From JBBDSH01 sp040905045 (GTDB lineage Bacteria > Pseudomonadota > Gammaproteobacteria > Eutrophobiales > Eutrophobiaceae): a stretch of DNA of 38,776 nt. Under the pieces are notes generated by a model that was given only the letters and a program-made list of their open reading frames with translations, was not told the DNA's origin and did no database searches. The DNA is taken from assembly GCA_040905045.1 (NCBI GenBank), contig JBBDSH010000047.1, forward strand, positions 1 through 38,776, given 5' to 3'. Positions 22,095 to 28,963 of the stretch are shown here, in pieces; position 1 is the first letter of the stretch; every line of letters begins with the position of its first letter. The position numbers and the translations under genes are program-made.

Positions 22095-24847
22095 GTATGG
22101 CCGTTGCAAAAAAGAAAATCCGTGACCGCAAGATGGTGCCGGTGTACTGCAACCAGTGCGTGGCCGGCCCGGATCTCATGCGGGTCGAAGTGGAGGACGG
22201 TGTCGCCACCCGCATCGAATCCAACTATGGCATCAAGGACGCCCATCCCGGCGGCGGTCGCGTCTGCGTCAAGGCCTACGGCCTGATCCAGAAAACCTAC
22301 AACCCCAACCGCATCAAGCAGCCCATGAGGCGGACCAATCCGAAAAAGGGACAAAACGAGGATCCCGGCTTCGAACCCATCTCCTGGGACGAGGCCCTGG
22401 ACCTGGTAGCGGGAAAACTGCGCGAGGCGCGCGCGAAAGGCGTGGATGATGAAAACGGTTATCCGCGGCTGGCCTTCAGCGCCGGCGGCGGCGGCACCTC
22501 GGTGCAGTACATGGGCACCTGGCCGGCGTTCCTCGGCGCCTGGGGCCGGGTGGATCAGGGGATCGGCAGCGGTCAGGGATTGAAATGCTATCACTCCGAA
22601 CATTTATACGGGGAACTCTGGCACCGAGCCTTCATCGTCGCGCCGGACACGCCGTATTGCAATTACCTGATCAACTTCGGACACAATGTGGACGCCTCCG
22701 GCGGTGTCTGCGGCATCTGGCGCCACGCCGACGCCCGCGTGCGCGGCATGAAGCGGGTGCACGTGGAACCGCACCTGTCCGTCAGCGGCGCGCTGTCGGC
22801 GGAATGGGTACCGGTCAAACCCAAGACCGACCCCGCCTTTCTGTTCGCCATGATCCATCGTATATTGATTGAGCGTGACTGGCGCGATCTCTGTGATGTT
22901 GCGTTCATACGTGATCGCACCAGTTCGCCTTACCTGGTTGCTCCAAACGGTTTTTATCTGCGCGATTTCGAAACCCACAAGCCGCTGGTCTGGGACGCGG
23001 CGGCCAACCGCGCGCGGCCGTTTGACGAAGATATCGGCGAGGCGGCCCTGGAAGGGGAGTTCACCACCTCGGGCGTGGAACTGGGCGCCGATGAGGATCG
23101 CTGGGAACACACTGATGTCAAAGTGAAGCCCGCCTTCCAGGCCCTGCTGGATCATATGCAGCCGTACGATCCCGATTGGGCGTCCGGAGAATGCGAGGTC
23201 CCGGCGGAAACCATCCGCCGCATTGCCGATGAATACATGGATCACGCCTGTGTCGGCGAGACCATGGAGATCGAGGGCGTTACCCTGCCGTACCGGCCCG
23301 TGGCCATCATGCTGGGCAAGGGTGTGAACAACGGCTGGGGCGGTTACCAGTGCTGCTGGGCGCGCACCCTGCTGGCCGTATTGGTGGGCGCCCTGGAAGT
23401 CCCCGGTGGTCTGCTGGGCACCATGGTCAAGCTGAATCGGCCCGCCAATGATCGGCACCTCAGTGCCATCCCGGATCGGGATGGACTCATGGAGTATCCG
23501 TTCAACGACACATCAAAGGAGAAATGGCAGGATCATCCCGGCATCCGCAATGCCTATCGCATGCTGGTGCCGCTGGTGGCGGACTCGCCCTGGTCACCGG
23601 CCCTGGGACCGGCGCATCTGCCGTGGCTGTTCCAGAAGAAGACGCCGGAACACCTGCCGCGCACCACGTTGCCGGACGTCTGGATCTGTTATCGCACCAA
23701 CCCTGCTATTTCGTCACTGGACACGCCGACCATTCGTGAAGACCTGGCGCAGTTCCCGTTTACGGTGGCGTTTGCCTATACCCTGGACGAGACCAATTAC
23801 ATGGCCGATGTGCTGCTGCCCGACGCCACCGATCTGGAGGGACTGCAATTGATGCGCGTGGGCACTACCAAGACCGTGGAGCAGTACTGGCAGCATGCCG
23901 GCTGGACCGTCCGCCAGCCCGTGGGCGAACCGGTGGTGGACTGCAAGGATATGACCGAGATCGCCACGGAACTGGCGCGGCGTGTCGGCATCCTGGAGGA
24001 ATACAATACCGCCATCAACAAGGGCGCCGCCGGCTGCAGTCTGGCCAAGAATGACTATGATTACAGCCTGGATGTAAACCGGACGCATGATCGCGAGGAA
24101 ATCTGGGATGCCGTGGCCAAGGCCGCCAGCCACGGACTCACCGGCGGCGAGGAAGTGCACGGCATCGACTGGTTCAAGGAAAACGGTTACCTGCTGCGTC
24201 CCTACCCGCAGATCCAGTGGTATCTGCATCCCACCATGCTGGAACGCGGGTTGCGTTATGAGCTGCCGTACCAGGAACGCATCCTGCGGCACGGTGTGCA
24301 GCTGGCAAGGCGCCTGCACGAAACCGGCATCGCCTGGTGGGACAAGCAGCTGGAAGAGTACGAGGCCATGCCCGGCTACGAATCCTTTCCTGATATCTGG
24401 GTCAATTACGCCACCGAGGTGGGCTGCGATCCGAAAGACTTTCCGTTCTGGGCGCTGACGTCCCGAAGCATGCAGTATTCCTGGGGCAGCAACGCCGGTA
24501 TTCCCATGATCAACGAGGTTGCCCGGAATGTTGCCGGCCACAAGGGGGTGATCATGAACCGCACACGGGCGCGGGAACTGGGTATCAACGAAGGCGATCC
24601 GGTGATTATTGAATCGGCGACGGGTCATACCGAGGGCAAGGCGGTACTGCGCGAGGGTATCCGGCCGGACACATTGCTGATGATAGGCCAGTTCGACCAC
24701 TGGATTACGCCTTATGCCAAGGATCTGAAACTGCCCAGTCTCAATTCCCTCTCGTCCATCGCCCTGTCTCTGACCGACAGCACCGGCAGCAGCGCCGATC
24801 TGGCGAGAGTCAACATACGCAAGGCCGAAGAAGCGGTGAAATCATGA
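22091..24847 (+). CDS. Molybdopterin oxidoreductase, phenylacetyl-CoA:acceptor oxidoreductase (PadB)-like
   Basis: The catalytic subunit of a DMSO-reductase-family enzyme, 918 aa. The N-terminal Fe-S site is unusual: C20, C23 and C59 are present, but the usual third cysteine position is occupied by P27/D28 (YCNQCVAGPDLM). Molybdopterin-binding features follow (PISWDEALDLVAG; FSAGGGGTSVQYMGTWPAF), with a candidate Mo ligand C166 in GLKCYHSEHLYGE. The C-terminal cofactor domain holds NRTRARELGINEGDPVIIES. There is no twin-arginine signal, so the active site should face the cytoplasm, as needed for a CoA thioester. The sequence and the partner gene resemble PadB of Thauera/Azoarcus, which oxidises phenylacetyl-CoA to phenylglyoxylate. 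Co-location with benzoylformate decarboxylase supports this. Other arylacetyl-CoA substrates are possible. Confidence 0.8.
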   Translation: MSMAVAKKKIRDRKMVPVYCNQCVAGPDLMRVEVEDGVATRIESNYGIKDAHPGGGRVCVKAYGLIQKTYNPNRIKQPMRRTNPKKGQNEDPGFEPISWDEALDLVAGKLREARAKGVDDENGYPRLAFSAGGGGTSVQYMGTWPAFLGAWGRVDQGIGSGQGLKCYHSEHLYGELWHRAFIVAPDTPYCNYLINFGHNVDASGGVCGIWRHADARVRGMKRVHVEPHLSVSGALSAEWVPVKPKTDPAFLFAMIHRILIERDWRDLCDVAFIRDRTSSPYLVAPNGFYLRDFETHKPLVWDAAANRARPFDEDIGEAALEGEFTTSGVELGADEDRWEHTDVKVKPAFQALLDHMQPYDPDWASGECEVPAETIRRIADEYMDHACVGETMEIEGVTLPYRPVAIMLGKGVNNGWGGYQCCWARTLLAVLVGALEVPGGLLGTMVKLNRPANDRHLSAIPDRDGLMEYPFNDTSKEKWQDHPGIRNAYRMLVPLVADSPWSPALGPAHLPWLFQKKTPEHLPRTTLPDVWICYRTNPAISSLDTPTIREDLAQFPFTVAFAYTLDETNYMADVLLPDATDLEGLQLMRVGTTKTVEQYWQHAGWTVRQPVGEPVVDCKDMTEIATELARRVGILEEYNTAINKGAAGCSLAKNDYDYSLDVNRTHDREEIWDAVAKAASHGLTGGEEVHGIDWFKENGYLLRPYPQIQWYLHPTMLERGLRYELPYQERILRHGVQLARRLHETGIAWWDKQLEEYEAMPGYESFPDIWVNYATEVGCDPKDFPFWALTSRSMQYSWGSNAGIPMINEVARNVAGHKGVIMNRTRARELGINEGDPVIIESATGHTEGKAVLREGIRPDTLLMIGQFDHWITPYAKDLKLPSLNSLSSIALSLTDSTGSSADLARVNIRKAEEAVKS

Positions 24848-26484
24848 GTGAAGCACAGCAGCATACCCCGCGCTGGGGCATGGTGGTGGATCTGAACCGC
24901 TGCGTCGGCTGCCAGACCTGCACCATCGCCTGCAAGCACACCAACGATACGCCGCCTGGTGTACAGTGGCGCAAGGTCCTGGACGTGGAGCAGGGCACGT
25001 TCCCCGACGTGCAGCGGGAATTCCTGGTCACCGGCTGCCAGCACTGCGCCGAGCCACCCTGCGTGCCGGTGTGTCCCACCGGCGCCACGAAACAGCGCTT
25101 TGATGGCCTGGTGACCATGGATTACGATACCTGCATCGGTTGCGCCTACTGCGCCGTGGCCTGTCCCTACCAGGCACGCACCATCGTCCATGATCAGGAA
25201 TGGTTTTACGGCGAGGAAACCGTGCAGGAAAAGGCGGTGGAGCACGAGGAACGCATCGGTGTCGCCCAGAAATGCACTTTCTGCGTTGAACGGGTGGACG
25301 AGGGACTGGAGGCCGGTTACGTCCCCGGCTTGGACCTGGATTACACGCCGGCCTGTTCCGCCTCCTGCATTGCCTCGGCCATTCATTTCGGGGATTTCAA
25401 CAATCCGCAAAGCAACGTCTCGCAATTGCTGGCGGAGAATGCCGCTTTCCAGATGCACGAACAACTGGGTACCGATCCCCAGATCAAGTATCTGTATGAA
25501 ACGCCCGCGGTGCCCGGCCGGGAACACGGGCAAGAGGAAGAAGAGGAAGAAGAACTGGCGGATCCGTCCAATCCATTAACGGGTGAATTGCAGACTTTCT
25601 GGGATATCCGCGCCGCCATGAACTTCATTCTCGGCGGCATGGGATCGGGCCTGGCCTGCATGGCCCTGCTGCTGCATCTGCAGGGTTACCTGCCGGAACC
25701 TGCATTGTTGAACATGTATATTGGCGCCGCCGCCTTCATGGCCGTGGGCCTGTTCTTTGTCTTTTTGAAGATCGGCCGCAAGCTGCGTTTTCTATACGTA
25801 CTTCTGCGGCCGCAATCTTCATGGATGACCCGGGAAACGTATTTTGTCGCCCTGTTTTACCCGGCCTTGCTGGCGGACTGGATCTGGCCGCGGCCCTGGC
25901 TGCATGTCCTGGTGGGCGCGGCCGCCCTGGGTTTTTTGATCTGCCAGGCGCGAATTCTCTATGAAGGCAAGGGCATTCCCGCCTGGCGGGCGCCGCTGGT
26001 GCCGTGGCTGTTGTTCTTTACCGGACTGCTGGAGGGAGCCGCCCTGTTGCTGCTGGCTGATTTCGTGCTGGGTAACCCGATGACGGCTTCCCTGACCAAC
26101 CTGACGGCGGTTATGGCCGTGCTTGCTATTATTACGGGAGCGCTCTGGATCGCTTATCGCGTTACCGCCCGGCGTAACGGTATCCCGCCCCTGGCCCGCA
26201 AGGTGATTGATCGTATTTCACCGGTGGTCACCGTTGTCGGCCACGCCCTGCCCGTGGCGGCGTTCATCGCCGTCGCCGGTCAACAGGCTGAATCCGGCAT
26301 GGCAACGGTTGTTGCCGTTGCCGCTGCATTGGCTGTACTGGCCGTGGGCGTAGGGTGGAAATACGTGTTGATCGTCCGCGCCGCCTGGCAGCAGGGATTC
26401 GAAATGCCGTGGCTGCCGCGGCGCGGTTCCGGCCGGCGTGCCGCCCCCTACCGCGCCGGTTTCGCGGGTGCGAGTAAGGGGTGA
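24844..26484 (+). CDS. Fused Fe-S electron-transfer / NrfD-DmsC-like membrane anchor (PadC-PadD-like)
   Basis: One 546-aa polypeptide combines two subunits that are normally separate. Residues 1-225 are a DmsB/NrfC-type ferredoxin with four cysteine clusters: CVGCQTCTIACK, CQHCAEPPCVPVCP, CIGCAYCAVACPY, and CTFC with PACSASC. A very acidic linker (EEEEEEE, about residues 230-240) follows, then a membrane domain with about eight hydrophobic helices resembling the DmsC/NrfD quinone-reactive anchor. It would carry electrons from the molybdoenzyme to the quinone pool. The ATG overlaps the preceding stop (ATGA). The last codons and stop (ASKG, TGA) are encoded by the start of a heptamer repeat, so the C-terminus may have been altered by it. 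Confidence 0.87.
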   Translation: MSEAQQHTPRWGMVVDLNRCVGCQTCTIACKHTNDTPPGVQWRKVLDVEQGTFPDVQREFLVTGCQHCAEPPCVPVCPTGATKQRFDGLVTMDYDTCIGCAYCAVACPYQARTIVHDQEWFYGEETVQEKAVEHEERIGVAQKCTFCVERVDEGLEAGYVPGLDLDYTPACSASCIASAIHFGDFNNPQSNVSQLLAENAAFQMHEQLGTDPQIKYLYETPAVPGREHGQEEEEEEELADPSNPLTGELQTFWDIRAAMNFILGGMGSGLACMALLLHLQGYLPEPALLNMYIGAAAFMAVGLFFVFLKIGRKLRFLYVLLRPQSSWMTRETYFVALFYPALLADWIWPRPWLHVLVGAAALGFLICQARILYEGKGIPAWRAPLVPWLLFFTGLLEGAALLLLADFVLGNPMTASLTNLTAVMAVLAIITGALWIAYRVTARRNGIPPLARKVIDRISPVVTVVGHALPVAAFIAVAGQQAESGMATVVAVAAALAVLAVGVGWKYVLIVRAAWQQGFEMPWLPRRGSGRRAAPYRAGFAGASKG

Positions 26485-26580
26485 GGGGTGAGGAGTAAGG
26501 AGTAAGGAGTAAGGAGTGAGGAGTTAAGGAGTAAGTGGGTGGCATTGTTATACTCCTTACCCCTTACTCCTCACGTCTTA
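26472..26580. repeat. TNAGGAG heptamer inverted-repeat hairpin (copy 4)
   Basis: The left arm (26472-26536) has about nine units (TAAGGGG, TGAGGGG, TGAGGAG, TAAGGAG and so on). The right arm (26550-26580) has CTCCTTA, CCCCTTA, CTCCTCA. The loop contains GGCATTGTT, as in copy 1. The left arm overlaps the last codons and stop of the upstream gene. Confidence 0.85.
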
Positions 26581-26616
26581 CGTGCTTATCCGTGGTTTGA
26601 TATAAAAAAATAAAAA

Positions 26617-27786
26617 ATGTTTAATCGATCAAAAAAACTGCAACGGTGCCATTCCATTGCCGATTTAAGGAAGCTGGCGAAGAAGCGTCTGCCGCGGATG
26701 GCGTTCGATTACATGGACGGCGGATCCGACGATGAGGTCACCCTGTATCGCAACAGTGCCGGTTTTGGCGCCTGGGAATTGCTGCCCAGAACACTGGTGG
26801 ATGTCTCGGAAATTGATACACGCACCCGCGTAATGGGACAGGCCGTGGATTGGCCGGTGATCCTGGCACCCACCGGCCTGAACCGTCTGTTTCACCATCG
26901 CGGTGAACTGGACGTCGCGCCTGTGGCGGCTGAGTCAGGAACCATCTACTCCCTTTCCTCCATGTCCAGTTACGATATCGAAACCGTCGGTCGGGCCACG
27001 ACGGGACCGAAATGGTTCCAGATCTATGTCTGGAAGGATCGCAGCCTGGTTCGGGAATTCATTCAGCGATGCCGGGACAGCGGCTACCATGCCCTGTGTC
27101 TGACGGTGGATCTGGCTGCTTTCGGCAAACGCGAACGGGATCTGCATAACGGCATGACCATGCCGCCAAAACTGACTTTCAGCACCATGGCGGATATAGC
27201 GATGCATCCCTACTGGTGGTGGCACGTGCTTACCACGCCGTCCATGACACTGGCCAATGTGGTGGGCAAGAGCGGGGAACAGAATGACGCCACTTCATTG
27301 ACGGCCTACTTCCATGAGCAGATGGATTCCTCGGTTACCTGGGAAGACATGACCTGGATGATAGAAGAGTGGGGCGGGCCGTTTGCCATCAAGGGTGTCA
27401 CCTGTGCCGAGGATGCCGTGAAAGCGGTTGAGACCGGAGCGACGGGCATTATTGTCTCCAATCACGGCGGCCGGCAGCTGGATCATTCCCCCGCGCCTAT
27501 CGACGTTCTGCCGGAGATCGTGGCTGCCGTCGAAGGCCGGGCCGACGTCATGCTGGACGGCGGTGTGCGCCGGGGCACGGATGTGGTCAAGGCTCTGGCC
27601 CTGGGAGCCAGCGCCTGTATGATCGGCCGTCCTTATCTGTACGGCCTCGGTTCCGGGGGCAGGGCGGGTGTCGATCGTGCATTGACGATACTGCGGGATG
27701 AATTTCTGCTGGCCATGAAGCTGGTCGGTTGCCGTTCCGTCGGAGAGCTGACTCCGGATTATCTGCGTTACCGCGGCAATACCTGA
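26617..27786 (+). CDS. FMN-dependent 2-hydroxy-acid dehydrogenase (mandelate/lactate dehydrogenase type)
   Basis: A TIM-barrel flavoenzyme of the lactate oxidase / LldD / MdlB family, 389 aa, that oxidises a 2-hydroxy acid to the 2-keto acid. The active-site base is H283 in IIVSNHGGRQLD. Other family motifs are FDYMDGGSDDEVTL at the N-terminus, PVILAPTGLNRLFHHRGELD, WFQIYVWKDRSLVREFI, DVMLDGGVRRGTDVVKALAL and IGRPYLYGLG. Next to benzoylformate decarboxylase, (S)-mandelate to benzoylformate is the natural guess, though lactate or another 2-hydroxy acid is possible. A hydrophobic segment around residues 195-215 (MADIAMHPYWWWHVL) lies where MdlB and LldD carry their membrane-binding insertion. 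No ribosome site is visible: the leader is an A-rich run. Confidence 0.88.
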   Translation: MFNRSKKLQRCHSIADLRKLAKKRLPRMAFDYMDGGSDDEVTLYRNSAGFGAWELLPRTLVDVSEIDTRTRVMGQAVDWPVILAPTGLNRLFHHRGELDVAPVAAESGTIYSLSSMSSYDIETVGRATTGPKWFQIYVWKDRSLVREFIQRCRDSGYHALCLTVDLAAFGKRERDLHNGMTMPPKLTFSTMADIAMHPYWWWHVLTTPSMTLANVVGKSGEQNDATSLTAYFHEQMDSSVTWEDMTWMIEEWGGPFAIKGVTCAEDAVKAVETGATGIIVSNHGGRQLDHSPAPIDVLPEIVAAVEGRADVMLDGGVRRGTDVVKALALGASACMIGRPYLYGLGSGGRAGVDRALTILRDEFLLAMKLVGCRSVGELTPDYLRYRGNT

Positions 27787-27822
27787 TTGCCGACTGAAGC
27801 TATTATTCTGACTGCTATTGAA

Positions 27823-28073
27823 TTCTCGCGGAGAGCGCAGAGTACGCAGAAAAATACAACAGGCAGGAATGATGTATTGTTATTTAGCAGGTTATAAGTA
27901 TCCCGACATTCCTCGGTGGAACACGCTGTGAATACATCCCCCGGATCAAGTCCTGCCTCTTCTGCACATTGTTTCAGTAAGGCGAAGAAGCCCTCATATC
28001 GGCCATGTCCTGTCCGAAGCCGTCATCCCGGCCAGAGCCTGCCCCGGACCCCGATCCGGGGGATTGGCCGGGA
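27823..28073. repeat. Repeat-rich intergenic region after the FMN dehydrogenase
   Basis: The 383-bp gap between the FMN dehydrogenase and the TetR gene holds three repeat types and no credible gene. A CTCGCGGAG/GCGCAGAG tandem stretch lies at 27823-27850. A half copy of the composite element runs from about 27898 (AAGTATCCCGACATTCC, similar to the 14.3-kb arm), through ACGCTGTGAATACATCCC, to a truncated palindrome core at 27939-27953. A separate palindrome has arms TCCCGGCCA (28026-28034) and TGGCCGGGA (28065-28073) around CCCCGG...CCGGGG (28042-28061). Confidence 0.75.
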
Positions 28074-28169
28074 TCCAGTTGCATGGACGGTTTTGCGGCC
28101 GGGGATAGGCGGAATAAAACTGTGTTGCGGGCGGGCAGAGGTGAAGTGATAGTGATGTGGCCGTCTGGA

Positions 28170-28844
28170 TTATATATACAACTTCAGGAATGCTTTTACA
28201 GTAGATTGAATATTCCGTTCCATTTCCTTTCGGCTCGGCACCTTTGTGTAACCGGTCAGTTTTCTCAAGTACCAGCGGTGCATGAGCAGGGCGGAGAAGT
28301 GGTAGGCCGCTTCATCGGGGTCGTCAATGTTCAGTTTTCCCCGTTCGTTCTGTATTCGGAAGTAGCGTGACAGGGTACGGTAGCTCTGGGCAGGGCCGTG
28401 TTCGTAGTAGGCCTCGGCGACCTCCGGGGAATTCGGCCCCTCGGCGATCACCAGCCGCATCAGCGCGATGTGTTCGGGAGAGAATACAACATCGACACGG
28501 CGACGGGCGAAGTCGAGGAGGGCGTTCTCGGGGTTCGGGTCGTCAATATCGATATCGGTCTGGGAGCGGTGGGTAACGATGCGGTCGATGACGGCATTGA
28601 AGAGTTCACGTTTGTTTTTAAAATACTTATAGATGGTCGCCTTGGAGCCGCCGGCTTCCCGGACGATTTTATCAACGCTGGTGTGTGCGTAACCGTTTTC
28701 CAGGAAAACACGGGTCGCCGCTTGACGAATGGCCTCGATCCGGCGTTCGGCACGGGCTGAAGCGGATTGAATAGAATCAGGTTGTCCGGTTTGCTTAACG
28801 CGTCCGGTGGAACTGTCGGCTGTTGAATCCACTGTTCTTCTCAA
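28170..28844 (-). CDS. TetR-family transcriptional regulator
   Basis: A 224-aa one-component regulator. The TetR HTH is at about residues 37-82: IEAIRQAATRVFLENGYAHT followed by SVDKIVREAGGSKATIYKYF KNKRELF. The C-terminal ligand domain has no recognisable ligand motif. The start is unsure: TTG at 28844 gives the longest form, GTG at 28832 has a better placed GAGAAG ribosome site, and the first 30 residues are low-complexity. It sits between the aromatic block and clpA on the minus strand. TetR-type PaaR regulators that sense phenylacetyl-CoA exist in other bacteria, so a CoA-thioester ligand is a fair hypothesis without direct support. Confidence 0.88.
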   Translation of the reverse strand: MRRTVDSTADSSTGRVKQTGQPDSIQSASARAERRIEAIRQAATRVFLENGYAHTSVDKIVREAGGSKATIYKYFKNKRELFNAVIDRIVTHRSQTDIDIDDPNPENALLDFARRRVDVVFSPEHIALMRLVIAEGPNSPEVAEAYYEHGPAQSYRTLSRYFRIQNERGKLNIDDPDEAAYHFSALLMHRWYLRKLTGYTKVPSRKEMERNIQSTVKAFLKLYI

Positions 28845-28906
28845 GGTTGAGTGCGTGTCGGCGTTCGGTCAACTGATTTCTGCCGTTTTTTCTTGAATCC
28901 GACGGC

Positions 28907-28920
28907 AATCCGGCCGGATT
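28907..28920. repeat. 14-bp perfect palindrome upstream of the TetR gene
   Basis: AATCCGGCCGGATT is a perfect palindrome 60 bp upstream of the TetR start and 44 bp downstream of the clpA stop. It could be a TetR operator or part of a clpA terminator stem. No U-tract follows on the minus strand, so the operator reading is slightly better. Confidence 0.35.
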
Positions 28921-28963
28921 ACGGCCTGTGGTAATCCCGTCGCGGAGGGTGAACTTCCGGATA

